Positions 1 through 7,791 of a DNA stretch of 64,000 nucleotides are shown here, in pieces (within the stretch, counting starts at the first letter, position 1; each line of letters opens with the position of its first letter). The notes below the pieces were generated by a model. The model ran no database searches, was not told the DNA's origin, and worked only from the letters and a program-made list of their open reading frames with translations. The position numbers and the translations under genes are program-made. Source of the DNA: Streptomyces drozdowiczii (lineage in GTDB: Bacteria; Actinomycetota; Actinomycetes; Streptomycetales; Streptomycetaceae); contig NZ_CP098740.1 of the NCBI RefSeq assembly GCF_026167665.1, forward strand, positions 2,790,001-2,854,000. Reading direction: 5' to 3'.

Positions 1-118
1 GCGCCCTGACCAGCACGCCGAGCAGGAAGGACCGGTCGGCGAGCAGCGCGTCCCGGTCGGGCCAGGAACGTATCTCCACGGGCGGCGGGGGCGGCGGCAG
101 CACGAAGCGAGGGGACAT
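1..118 (-). CDS. N-terminal fragment of an unidentified protein (runs off the window)
   Basis: An open frame starts with ATG at 118 and leaves the window at base 1, giving about 39 residues that begin MSPRFVLPPPPPVEIRSWPD. A run of five prolines follows the first hydrophobic residues. No Shine-Dalgarno sequence is obvious upstream; the sequence GATAGGGT lies close to the start and could be a -10 element of a leaderless message, which is inference. The fragment is too short to assign to a family, and it could be a chance frame. Confidence 0.4.
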   Translation of the reverse strand, partial: MSPRFVLPPPPPPVEIRSWPDRDALLADRSFLLGVLVRA

Positions 119-165
119 GGGGCCGACCCTATCGACCGCCCCTGGCCCCAATTGCCGGGCCGGGA

Positions 166-636
166 TCAGGCGTTGCGGATGGCCTCGATGTCCAGGCGCT
201 TCATGCCGAGCATGGCCTTCATCGCGCGGGCGGCCTTCTCCGGGTCCGGGTCGGTCAGCGCGTCACCGAGGCCCGGCGGGACGATCTGCCAGAACAGGCC
301 GTACTTGTCCTTGAGCCAGCCGCACTGGATCTCCTGCCCGCCGCCGGAGGTGAGCGCGTTCCACAGGCGGTCCGTCTCCTCCTGCGAGTCGCACTCGACG
401 GAGAGCGAGGCGGCCTCGTTGAAGGTGAACTCGGGTCCGCCGTCGAACGCGACGTACTCCGCGCCGTCCAGCTGGAACCGGACGGTCATCGCCTTGCCCT
501 CCTCGCCGGGGCTCGCGGCGGTCCAGCGGGTGGTCTCCAGGACGCGCGAGTCGCCGCCGATCACGGAGACGTAGTAGTCGGCCGCCTCCTCGATCAGGTC
601 CTTCGGGAACCACAGGAACGTGGTGACCTTCTGCAT
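166..636 (-). CDS. VOC-superfamily protein, PhnB / 3-demethylubiquinone methyltransferase-like
   Basis: A 156-residue protein of the vicinal-oxygen-chelate fold, of the type often labelled 3-demethylubiquinone-9 3-methyltransferase (PF06983). It begins MQKVTTFLWFPKDLIEEAADYY, the usual first beta-alpha unit of this family, and has the typical segment EYVAFDGGPEFTFNEAASL in the middle and CGWLKDKYGLFWQIVP near the end. The ATG at 636 is preceded by GAGGAG at a good distance. The length matches the family. The methyltransferase name is historical; the true substrate is unknown, and the protein is probably a metal-dependent or degenerate VOC enzyme. It appears to be a single gene, downstream of the tsaB-rimI-tsaD group on the same strand. 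Confidence 0.85.
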   Translation of the reverse strand: MQKVTTFLWFPKDLIEEAADYYVSVIGGDSRVLETTRWTAASPGEEGKAMTVRFQLDGAEYVAFDGGPEFTFNEAASLSVECDSQEETDRLWNALTSGGGQEIQCGWLKDKYGLFWQIVPPGLGDALTDPDPEKAARAMKAMLGMKRLDIEAIRNA

Positions 637-699
637 GGTCCACTCCTCACGTACAGGGGCAAAGTGCCGTGAAGGGTAGACCGCGCAGGCGTCGGGAAC

Positions 700-981
700 T
701 CATCGACCTGCCGGGTCGCCCAGCGATTCGAAGCGCCAGCGGTGCACCGCCCGGGTCACCAGGGCGGCGTCCGGCTCGGGCAGCTCCGGCAGCTCGTCGG
801 CGTACTCGCCCTGCCACCAGGTGATGACGAGGACCCGGTCCTGCGGGGCGCGCAGCAGCTCGCTGCGGAGCGGGGGGCGGGGCAGCTCGGCGGCGCGGGC
901 GCGGGCCCACTCCGCCAGTTCGCCGCCCCGGCCCTCGGCGGCGCGGGCCTCCCACATCAGGGCGGTGACCGGGGCGCTCAT
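700..981 (-). CDS. small protein coupled to tsaD, possibly ABM-like
   Basis: A 93-residue protein starting [20 protein letters not shown]. Its ATG overlaps the tsaD stop codon as ATGA (978-981), so it is almost certainly translated from the tsaD message by coupling. The pattern of a first beta strand (TALMWEAR), a helix ([15 protein letters not shown]) and a second strand (DRVLVITWW) resembles half of an antibiotic-biosynthesis-monooxygenase (ABM) dimeric ferredoxin-like barrel. That assignment is tentative and no catalytic residue is evident. No link to t6A synthesis is known to me, so its place behind tsaD may only reflect shared expression. Confidence 0.7.
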   Translation of the reverse strand: MSAPVTALMWEARAAEGRGGELAEWARARAAELPRPPLRSELLRAPQDRVLVITWWQGEYADELPELPEPDAALVTRAVHRWRFESLGDPAGR

Positions 982-2078
982 GAGTAGAGGTTGTCCTTGC
1001 TGACCTCGTGTACGTGGTCGTGGTCGTGGGTGTGGACGCCCGGGACGTGGGTCTCGGTGACGGGCAGCGAGGAGTCGGCGGACAGCTCCAGGTCGGAGGC
1101 GGGCCGGTTGCGGGCGACCATCTCGGCGCCGAGCGCGGCGACCATCGCGCCGTTGTCGGTGCACAGCTTGGGGCGGGGCACGCGCAGCCGGATGCCGGCC
1201 CGCTCGCACCGCTCCTCGGCGAGCGCGCGCAGCCGGGAGTTGGCCGCGACGCCGCCGCCGATCATCAGGTGGTCGACGCCCTCGTCCTTGCAGGCGCGGA
1301 TGGCCTTGCGGGTGAGCACGTCGACCACGGCCTCCTGGAAGGACGCGGCCACGTCGCGTACCGGCACCTCCTCGCCGGCCGCCCGCTTGGCCTCGATCCA
1401 GCGGGCGACGGAGGTCTTCAGGCCGGAGAACGAGAAGTCGTACGCGGGGTCGCGCGAGCCGGTGAGCCCGCGCGGGAAGGCGATGGCGGCCGGGTCGCCC
1501 TCGCGGGCGAGGCGGTCGATGACCGGGCCGCCGGGGAAGCCGAGGTCCAGCACCCGGGCGATCTTGTCGAACGCCTCGCCGGCCGCGTCGTCGATGGTCG
1601 CGCCGAGCGGCCGCACGTCGTTGGTGATGTCCGGGGCGAGCAGCAGCGAGGAGTGCCCGCCGCTGACCAGGAGCGCCATGGTGGGCTCGGGCAGCGGTCC
1701 GTGCTCCAGCTGGTCGACGCAGATGTGGGACGCCAGGTGGTTGACCCCGTACAGCGGCTTGTTCAGCGCGTACGCGTACGCCTTGGCGGCGGAGACGCCG
1801 ACGAGCAGGGCGCCCGCCAGGCCGGGCCCGGCGGTGACGGCGATGCCGTCCAGGTCGCGGCCGCTGACCCCGGCCTCCTTCAGGGCGCGCTCGATGGTGG
1901 GGACCATCGCCTCCAGGTGGGCGCGGGAGGCGATCTCGGGGACGACGCCGCCGAAGCGGGCGTGCGTGTCGACGCTGGACGCGACGGCGTCCGCGAGGAG
2001 CGTGGTCCCCCGGACGATGCCGACCCCGGTCTCGTCGCAGGAGGTCTCGATGCCGAGTACGAGCGGTTCGTCAGCCAT
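978..2078 (-). CDS. tsaD: tRNA N6-threonylcarbamoyladenosine synthase subunit TsaD
   Basis: The 366-residue ASKHA-fold catalytic subunit that transfers the threonylcarbamoyl group to A37 of ANN-decoding tRNAs, working with TsaB and TsaE in the cytoplasm. The start [13 protein letters not shown] is the phosphate-binding motif. The metal-binding H-x3-H is H114 and H118 (NHLASHI), followed by [10 protein letters not shown] and later [11 protein letters not shown]. The start ATG at 2078 overlaps the rimI stop as TGATG. Unusually, the C-terminus carries a histidine-rich tail ([12 protein letters not shown]) beyond the catalytic domain. It is followed directly by a coupled 93-residue gene. tsaB lies two genes upstream in the same group and tsaE about 2 kb away. 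Confidence 0.97.
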   Translation of the reverse strand: MADEPLVLGIETSCDETGVGIVRGTTLLADAVASSVDTHARFGGVVPEIASRAHLEAMVPTIERALKEAGVSGRDLDGIAVTAGPGLAGALLVGVSAAKAYAYALNKPLYGVNHLASHICVDQLEHGPLPEPTMALLVSGGHSSLLLAPDITNDVRPLGATIDDAAGEAFDKIARVLDLGFPGGPVIDRLAREGDPAAIAFPRGLTGSRDPAYDFSFSGLKTSVARWIEAKRAAGEEVPVRDVAASFQEAVVDVLTRKAIRACKDEGVDHLMIGGGVAANSRLRALAEERCERAGIRLRVPRPKLCTDNGAMVAALGAEMVARNRPASDLELSADSSLPVTETHVPGVHTHDHDHVHEVSKDNLYS

Positions 2079-2572
2079 CAGTCAGTCTCGTTTTCTTCGT
2101 GTACGTGGAGGCGCATGACGAGCGCGTCGACGTTGCCCGGCTGGTAGTAGCCGCGGCGGAAGCCGATCGGTTCGAAACCGAAGCGCTCGTAGAGCTTCTG
2201 GGCGCGCGTGTTGTCGACGCGGACTTCGAGCAGCACCTCGGCGCACTCGAAGGCGGTGGCGTGCCTGAGCAGGTCGGTCAGCAGCTCGGAGCCGAGCCCG
2301 CCGCCCCAGTGGTCGCGGGCGACCGCGATCGTCTGTACGTCGGCGAGGTCGCCGGCGGCCGCGAGGCCCGCGTACCCGACGATCCGGCCGGTGCCCGGCT
2401 CCTCGGCGACGACGTAGCGGCGGGTGGCGGCCGGGCCGCGCGCGTGGGCCAGCTCGGACCAGAACATGCCCGCCGACCAGGCGTCCTCCGGGAACAGCTC
2501 GTGCTCCAGGGCGAGCACGGGGTCGATGTCCCACCAGCGCATCTCGCGCAGCACCGCGGTCGTGACGGTCAC
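2078..2572 (-). CDS. rimI: ribosomal-protein-alanine N-acetyltransferase RimI
   Basis: A 164-residue GNAT acetyltransferase of the RimI family, which acetylates the N-terminal alanine of ribosomal protein S18 in E. coli and probably other proteins here. The acetyl-CoA loop is visible as [13 protein letters not shown], and the C-terminal family signature as [19 protein letters not shown]. The chosen start is GTG at 2572, which overlaps the tsaB stop as GTGA. The reading begins [17 protein letters not shown], matching the family N-terminus. The gene order tsaB-rimI-tsaD with one- to four-base overlaps is the common bacterial arrangement. Confidence 0.95.
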   Translation of the reverse strand: MTVTTAVLREMRWWDIDPVLALEHELFPEDAWSAGMFWSELAHARGPAATRRYVVAEEPGTGRIVGYAGLAAAGDLADVQTIAVARDHWGGGLGSELLTDLLRHATAFECAEVLLEVRVDNTRAQKLYERFGFEPIGFRRGYYQPGNVDALVMRLHVHEENETD

Positions 2573-3231
2573 TTCGGGGTGACCACCTTGTAGTTCTTCG
2601 GCACCTGGGCGTCGGGCCTGCGCAGGTAGAGCGGCTGGGGCGGCAGCAGCTCGTCGCCGGCCGCGAGGCGTTCGGCGGCGAGGCCCGCGAGGGCGCCGGC
2701 CGCGAGGTGCTCGGGACCGCGCGCGTCCGGGAACGCCTCCGGATAGAGCACCGCGCCCGCGCCGACGACCGGGAGGCCCGCGAGCCGGTCCGCGATGTCG
2801 GCGGGCCGGTCGACGGACGGTCCTTCGGTCCGGGTGCGGGCGTCCTCGTACCGCGCCCAGTAGACCTCCTTGCGGCGGGCGTCCGTGGCGACGGCGAACG
2901 GACCGTCGAGTCCGGAGCGCCCGGCGGCGTACGCGAGGCCGTCCAGGGTGCACAGGCCGTGCACGGGCACGGAGAGCGCCGAGCCGAAGGTGGCGGCCGT
3001 CACCAGGCCGACGCGCAGCCCGGTGTACGGGCCGGGGCCGACGCCCACGACGACGTCCGTGACGGCGTCGAGTTTCAGCCCCGCGTCCGCGAGGACCCGG
3101 TCGACGGCGGGCAGCAGCAGCTCCCCGTGCCTGCGGGCGTCGACCTGCGCGGACTCGGCGACGACGCGGGTCCCGTCGTGCAGGGCGACGGTGACGGCGG
3201 GGGTGGCGGTATCCATTGCGAGCAAGAGCAC
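2569..3231 (-). CDS. tsaB: t6A biosynthesis partner protein TsaB
   Basis: A 220-residue member of the TsaB (YeaZ) family, the inactive TsaD paralogue that forms a heterodimer with TsaD and is needed for t6A synthesis. The start reads MLLLAMDTATPAVTVALHDG, and the conserved VVGVGPGPYTGLRVGL segment follows at about residue 65. A GTG at 3231 is used as the start; an internal ATG five codons later is possible. The gene heads the tsaB-rimI-tsaD group, so its promoter should lie in the 3232-3415 region shared with the divergent gene at 3416. Confidence 0.95.
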   Translation of the reverse strand: MLLLAMDTATPAVTVALHDGTRVVAESAQVDARRHGELLLPAVDRVLADAGLKLDAVTDVVVGVGPGPYTGLRVGLVTAATFGSALSVPVHGLCTLDGLAYAAGRSGLDGPFAVATDARRKEVYWARYEDARTRTEGPSVDRPADIADRLAGLPVVGAGAVLYPEAFPDARGPEHLAAGALAGLAAERLAAGDELLPPQPLYLRRPDAQVPKNYKVVTPK

Positions 3232-3415
3232 GCAAACAGCCTACGGCTCCGGCGCGGCCCGCCCCGCGCCCCGTACGGCATCCCGGCCCGGGCGGTCCCG
3301 GCTGCTACCGTCACCGGGTATACGCGGAGTACGTGTAAACGCTTGTACGACTTACGTTCGCGTACGACGTACGGTTCGCGCCTGACGGCACACGACAGCG
3401 AAAGAGGCACGCACG

Positions 3416-3985
3416 GTGGCAAGGGGCAGCTCGGGAATCGTGGCCGCGCTCACCGCGGCGGCCGTCGCGGCGGTCGGCTTCCTGGCGTACCAGGCTTCCG
3501 CCAACGTGCCGGACGACCTGACGGCGAAGCCGAAGGCGTCCAGCAGCGCGTCGGCGTCCGCCCCGGCCGGCGGGCACGGCACGGCCAAGCCGAAGAAGGA
3601 CCCGCTGGCCGTCCCCGCCCGGTCCGGCAGCGGCATGCGCGTCGTGTACGCGCTGAAGGACCGCCGGGTGTGGCTGGTGGACGCGAAGGGCAAGGCGTCC
3701 CGGACGTTCAAGGTGATGCCCAGCTCGGTGAGCGCCGTGCCGGGCACCTACGCGGTGACCTCGCGGTCGGGCAGCGTCAAGGGGTCGGACGGGGTGCCGA
3801 TCGAGCACGTCGTGCGGTTCGCGACGGTCAACGACGTGACGATCGGCTTCAGCGCCGCGCAGGACGGGTCCATGGAGGCGCCGGACCCGACGGTGAAGGC
3901 GGGGGGCGTGCGGATGTCCCGGGCCGACGGGGACGCGGTGTGGCGGTTCGCCACGGTGGGGGCGACCGTGGTGGTGGTCCCCTAG
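3416..3985 (+). CDS. secreted L,D-transpeptidase-like (YkuD fold) protein lacking the catalytic cysteine
   Basis: A 189-residue exported protein. Residues 5-28 form a hydrophobic signal or anchor segment ([21 protein letters not shown]), then comes an Ala/Ser/Pro/Lys linker to about residue 65, then a domain that reads like a YkuD L,D-transpeptidase: RVVYALKDRRVWLVDAKG at the start and GGVRMSRADGDAVWRF near the end. In active enzymes the second segment follows a His-Gly-Cys motif. Here the corresponding residues are KAGG (161-164), so the nucleophilic cysteine is absent and cross-linking activity is unlikely. The GTG start at 3416 has an AAGAGG ribosome site just upstream. It is divergent from tsaB. 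A role in binding peptidoglycan is inference. Confidence 0.75.
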   Translation: MARGSSGIVAALTAAAVAAVGFLAYQASANVPDDLTAKPKASSSASASAPAGGHGTAKPKKDPLAVPARSGSGMRVVYALKDRRVWLVDAKGKASRTFKVMPSSVSAVPGTYAVTSRSGSVKGSDGVPIEHVVRFATVNDVTIGFSAAQDGSMEAPDPTVKAGGVRMSRADGDAVWRFATVGATVVVVP

Positions 3986-4012
3986 CCCGGGGCCCGGCGG
4001 CCCCGTCGCGCT

Positions 4013-4037
4013 GTCCTCAATCGCCGGGCGGGCTTGA
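4013..4037 (-). repeat. intergenic repeat copy 1 (AAGCCCGTCCGGCGATTGAG family)
   Basis: An inverted-orientation copy of a 25-bp repeat that recurs in gaps across this window. This copy has GGGCGGG in place of GGACGGG. It lies just after the stop of the gene at 3416-3985. Confidence 0.7.
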
Positions 4038-4038
4038 T

Positions 4039-4230
4039 CTACCGGCGCGCGTTGTCCGCGCCCCCGTCACAGACGTCCTCACTCGCCGGACGGGCTTGAT
4101 TTTGCCGCCCGTCCGGATTCTTACGCGCGGGCGGAGGGGTGGACACCGCGGTCGCCGCTGCCGTCGCGGCCAGCAGAGTGCTCGTCGGTACCGCCCGCGG
4201 CGGGCCGGTCTTTCGGTCGGATGTCGGCAT
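4039..4230 (-). CDS. small uncharacterised protein (63 residues)
   Basis: A candidate small gene with no recognised family. The ATG at 4230 follows a perfect AGGAGG four bases upstream, which is why I prefer it to an in-frame ATG at 4266. The product begins MPTSDRKTGPPRAVP, has a short Ala/Thr-rich hydrophobic stretch (STLLAATAAATAV, about residues 17-29), then Pro- and Arg-rich sequence. Its last third is encoded by repeat copy 2, so the C-terminus may be an accident of repeat insertion. A perfect palindrome resembling an iron-box half-site pair lies 38-53 bp upstream of the start. The good ribosome site and the palindrome support a real gene; the low-complexity product does not. Confidence 0.35.
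   Translation of the reverse strand: MPTSDRKTGPPRAVPTSTLLAATAAATAVSTPPPARKNPDGRQNQARPASEDVCDGGADNARR
4075..4099 (-). repeat. intergenic repeat copy 2
   Basis: A second inverted-orientation copy of the 25-bp repeat, 62 bp from copy 1, with one mismatch in the ATTGAG part. It lies inside the C-terminal coding part of the small open frame at 4039-4230. A short inverted piece (GCCCGTCCGG, from 4107) follows, so the region can fold into a hairpin. Confidence 0.7.
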
Positions 4231-4267
4231 GACGCCTCCTGGGGCTCCGGCTCCGGTGGAAGGCATG

Positions 4268-4283
4268 GTTAGGTAGACCTAAC
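4268..4283. promoter_or_regulatory. perfect palindrome resembling a compressed iron box
   Basis: The sequence GTTAGGTAGACCTAAC is a perfect inverted repeat of 7 bp arms with a 2-bp centre. The half-site TTAGGT is that of the DmdR/IdeR iron box known in Streptomyces, but the canonical box is 19 bp with more widely spaced halves, so recognition by that regulator is uncertain. It is placed 38-53 bp upstream of the small gene starting at 4230, a normal operator position. Confidence 0.45.
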
Positions 4284-4365
4284 TACGCTCTCGTCCTCCA
4301 TGTCACCATGCCCGCCCCGTCCCGCGCAACATTTTGCCGACACCGCGTCGGAAACAGCGGGGCGG

Positions 4366-4926
4366 TCAGCCCCACGGCGTCCAGGACTCGTTCCGCAGCC
4401 CCGCCCAGCGCGCCCCCACGCCCACCAGGGTCACCGTGCGGCGCTCGTCGTCCGTGTCCCCCACCGCGCGGTCGATGAACACCTGGAGCCGGTCGTCCGA
4501 AAGCTCCTCGACCTTGCCGTCGCCCCACTCCACGACCACCACGGACTCCGGCAGCGACACGTCGAGGTCCAGGTCCTCCATCTCGTCGAGCCCGCCGCCC
4601 AGGCGGTACGCGTCGACGTGGACCAGCGCGGGCCCGTCGGAGAGCGGGGGGTGGACGCGGGCGATCACGAAGGTGGGGGACGTCACCGCGCCCCGGACGC
4701 CCAGGCCCTCGCCGAGCCCCCGGGTCAGGGTCGTCTTGCCGGCGCCCAGCTCACCGGTGAGCATCACGAGGTCGCCGGGGCGCAGCGCGGCGGCGAGCCG
4801 GCGGCCGAGGGCCCGCATCTGTTCGGGGGAGTCGACGGCCAGCTTGACGGTGACGGCGCCGGGGGCGTTCTCGTACGCGGTGGCCTCAGCGGCCGCCGGG
4901 TTGTTCTGCGGTTCCATGCCCGCCAA
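4366..4926 (-). CDS. tsaE: t6A biosynthesis ATPase TsaE
   Basis: A 186-residue TsaE (YjeE) P-loop ATPase that drives turnover of the TsaB-TsaD complex. The Walker A motif is GELGAGKTT (residues 58-66), followed by TRGLGEGLGVRGAVTSPTF, a family signature, and VVVVEWGDGKVEEL towards the end. The extra N-terminal 25 residues are Ala/Asn/Pro-rich. The start is uncertain: TTG at 4926 with GGAG upstream, or ATG three codons later at 4917. Either way it overlaps the end of the upstream hydrolase gene by 30-41 bp, so the two are co-transcribed. It closes the glmS-to-tsaE minus-strand group. Confidence 0.94.
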   Translation of the reverse strand: MAGMEPQNNPAAAEATAYENAPGAVTVKLAVDSPEQMRALGRRLAAALRPGDLVMLTGELGAGKTTLTRGLGEGLGVRGAVTSPTFVIARVHPPLSDGPALVHVDAYRLGGGLDEMEDLDLDVSLPESVVVVEWGDGKVEELSDDRLQVFIDRAVGDTDDERRTVTLVGVGARWAGLRNESWTPWG

Positions 4927-6123
4927 CGTTAGAGGACTCCGGTACGGCTCCGGCCCGCACCAGCAGGTCCGCGAGCCGGTCGGTCACCGTCTCGGGGTGC
5001 TCCAGCATCACCAGGTGCCCGGCGTCCGGCACGATGACGAGTTCCGCGTCGGGCAGCAGGTCCGCGATGGCCTCGCTGTGCGAGCTGGGCGTCACCAGGT
5101 CCTTGTCACCGGCCAGGATGAGGACCGGGAGGTCCCGGAAGAGGGGCAGCGCGGCGCTCTTGTCGTGCTCGGCGAAGGCCGGGTAGAACTCGGCGACCAC
5201 GTCGATCGGGGTGGACTCGATGAGCCGTTCCGCGAACCGCGCGACGGCCGGGTCGACGTCCCGGGAGCCGAAGGAGTACCGCTTGATCAGCCCGGCGAAC
5301 AGGTCGGCGGTCGCCCGGCGCCCCCGCTCCACCAGCTCCGCCTGCGAGCCGAGCGCCCGCAGCACGCCGGGGAGGACGCGCCGCACGGCGTTGACGCCCA
5401 TCACGGGGAGCCCGAAGCTGACCTCGTTCAGCCGGCCGCTCGACGTCCCGACGAAGGCGACGGCGGCGACCCGGTCGCGCAGCAGCTCCGGGTACTGGTC
5501 GGCGAGCGCCATGATCGTCATGCCGCCCATCGAGTGGCCGACGAGGACGAGCGGACCGTCGGGCGCGGCGGCGTCGATGACGGCCTTGAGGTCGCGGCCG
5601 AGCTGGTCGATGCCGACGGGCACCCCTCCCCCGGCGCGGGCCTGGGCGCGGCCGCGCTCGGAGCGGCCGTGGCTGCGCTGGTCCCAGTGGACGGTGCGCA
5701 CGATGCCGCGCAGGGCGGCGCGCTGGAAGTGCCAGGAGTCCTGGCCGAGGCAGTAGCCGTGGCTGAAGACGACGGTGACGGGGGCGGGCGCCTTGCGGCC
5801 GAAGAGGCGGCGCCGGCGGGAGCCCGTGGGGCCGGGGTCCTCGGGGGATCGACCTCGTCCACCTCGTAGTACAGCTGGGTGCCGTCGTCGGCGGTGGCCC
5901 GGCCGGGCGTCCCGCGCAGCGAGCCGTACGGGCCGGTGGCGTCCAGGGCGAGGCGGGCCCGTTTGCGCATGCCCCGGCCGACGGTCAGCCGCTCCACGGC
6001 GACCCCGGCCGCGGCCCCGGCGGCGAGCACGCCTATGGCGGCGCCGGCGATGCCCGCCCGGCGCCAGCCGGCCCCCGAAGCGGCCGCCGTCGCCATCACG
6101 TCACCCGTGCTGATGTCGCTCAC
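4886..6123 (-). CDS. membrane-anchored alpha/beta hydrolase, frame broken by one missing base
   Basis: A restored protein of 412 residues. The N-terminal part (GTG at 6123) has a single hydrophobic segment, WRRAGIAGAAIGVLAAGAAA (about residues 20-40), and runs to TQLYYEVDEVDP. It then shifts frame at the run of five G on the plus strand (5843-5847). With six bases there, the text continues into TVVFSHGYCLGQDSWHFQRA, an oxyanion-hole strand, then WDQRSHGRSERG, the nucleophile elbow GHSMGG, the acid region ILAGDKD and the catalytic His in PDAGHLV. Substrate is unknown. The gene begins 40 bp after alr and overlaps tsaE at its end. As read, the sequence would be called a pseudogene; I consider the break an error in the sequence. 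Confidence 0.8.
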
Positions 6124-6162
6124 CCGTGCCCCGCTCCTCGTGGGTCGTGCCAGTGGGTCGTG

Positions 6163-7310
6163 TCAGTCGGTCGTGGCGCCCAGGTGGACGCGCGGTACCC
6201 GGGCCCCGATCCGGGTGACGATCTCGTACGCGATGGTGCCGGCGGCCTCCGCCCAGTCCTCGGCGCTCGGCTCGCCCCGGTCGCCGGGCCCGAACAGCAC
6301 CGCCTCGCTGCCCGCCACCGGCTCGTCGCCGTCCAGGTCCACGACGAACTGGTCCATGGCGACCCGGCCCGCGATCGTCCGCCGCACCCCGCCGACCAGG
6401 ACCGGGCCCCGGCCCGACGCGTGGCGCGGGATGCCGTCGGCGTAACCGAGGGGCACCAGGGCGAGGGTGGTCTCGCGGGGGTCGTGTAGTGGTGGCCGTA
6501 GCTGATGCCGTGGCCGGCCGGGACCTGCTTGACCAGGGCGACGGACGCGGCGAGCGTCATCACGGGCCGCAGCCCGAAGTCGGCGGACGTGCCCAGCTCC
6601 GGGCTGGGCGAGATGCCGTACATGGCGATCCCGGTCCGCACCAGGTCGAAGTGGGACTCGGGGACGGTCAGGGTCGCCGGGGAGTTGGCGATGTGCCGCA
6701 CCTCGGGCTCGACGCCGGCCTTCTCGGCGTACGCCACCATGTCGCGGAAGGTGTCCAGCTGGGCGGTGATCGAGGGGTGGCCCGGCTCGTCGGCGCAGGC
6801 GAAGTGGGACCAGAGGCCGGTGACGCGGACGGTGCCCGCGCGCTCGGCGGCGCGGGCGGCGGCGACCAGCTCGGGCCAGTCGGCGGGCTGGCAGCCGGCC
6901 CGGCCGAGTCCGGTGTCGGCCTTGAGGTGGATACGGGCGGTCCGGCCGGCCGCCGCGGCGGCCTCGGTGACCTCGGCCAGCGCCCACATCCCGCTGACCG
7001 ACACGTCGATGTCGGCCTCGATCGCCTCGCGCCAGGGCCCGCCGGGGGTCCAGAGCCAGCACAGCATCGGGCCGTCGAGCCCGGCGGCGCGCAGGGCCAG
7101 GGCCTCCTGCGGGGTCGCGGTGCCCAGCCAGGCGGCGCCCGCCTCCCGCGCGGCGCGCGCGCAGGGGACCGCGCCGTGCCCGTAGGCGTCGGCCTTGACC
7201 ACGGCCATGAGGTGCGCCCCGGCCGCCCGGTCGCGCAGGACGCGCACGTTGGCGCGGAGTGCGGCGAGGTCGATCTCGGCACGGGCTCGCAAGGACGCTG
7301 TCTCGTTCAT
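6163..7310 (-). CDS. alr: alanine racemase, frame broken by one missing base
   Basis: PLP-dependent alanine racemase, which supplies D-alanine for peptidoglycan. The ATG at 7310 opens MNETASLRARAEIDLAALRA. The PLP lysine is K39 in MAVVKADAYGHGA. The N-terminal frame is good down to ISYGHHYTTP, then leaves the family at the run of five G on the plus strand (6477-6481). Adding one base gives PRETTLALVPLGYADGIPR, with the catalytic tyrosine of the GYADG motif, and the rest to a stop at 6163. The restored length is 382 residues, normal for Alr. The enzyme is usually essential in Streptomyces, so a genuine null mutation is unlikely. It lies between DUF488 and the hydrolase. Confidence 0.93.
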
Positions 7311-7362
7311 ATCGCGCCCAGTTTCTCATTCCCGCCCGGGCGGGCCGGTCCGGCGGGGCGCG

Positions 7363-7749
7363 TCAGCGGTGGCGCAGCTCGTGTTCCAGGTGGTCGGCGA
7401 GGACCGGTACGTGGCTGTGCTCGACGTCCTTGACGGCCGTCACGAGGGTCACCGGGCCGCCCTCGCGGACCAGCCCGGCCAGCTCGTCCACGGCCGCCGA
7501 CTCGGCCGGACCGGCGAGTTCCGCCCGGTAGCGCTCGACGAAGGCGTCGTAGCGGGTGGCGGAGCGGTCCTCGTGGTACCAGGAGCGCAGCTCGTCCGAC
7601 GGGGTGAGGTCCTTGAGCCAGCGGTCGATCGCGGCCTTCTCCTTGGACACCCCGCGCGGCCACAGCCGGTCCACCAGGACGCGGGTGCCGTCGCCCTCCT
7701 CGACCCCGTCGTAGACCCGGCGTACGCGCACGTCACCGCTGCTGCTCAC
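7363..7749 (-). CDS. DUF488 family protein
   Basis: A 128-residue DUF488 protein. The recognisable family segments are VRRVYDGVEEGDGTRVLVDRLWPRG near the N-terminus, then a helix-rich middle with LRSWYHEDRSATRYDAFVERY and the last strand PVTLVTAVKDVEHSHVPVLA. Biochemical function is unknown; members are small cytoplasmic proteins found widely in bacteria. The length is typical. It sits 42 bp downstream of nnrDE and 52 bp upstream of alr on the same strand, so it is probably expressed with them, though no functional link is evident. Confidence 0.85.
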   Translation of the reverse strand: MSSSGDVRVRRVYDGVEEGDGTRVLVDRLWPRGVSKEKAAIDRWLKDLTPSDELRSWYHEDRSATRYDAFVERYRAELAGPAESAAVDELAGLVREGGPVTLVTAVKDVEHSHVPVLADHLEHELRHR

Positions 7750-7791
7750 GGCCGGTCACCTCTCCTCGGCGGTCTTCTCCCTCAGCTTCGC

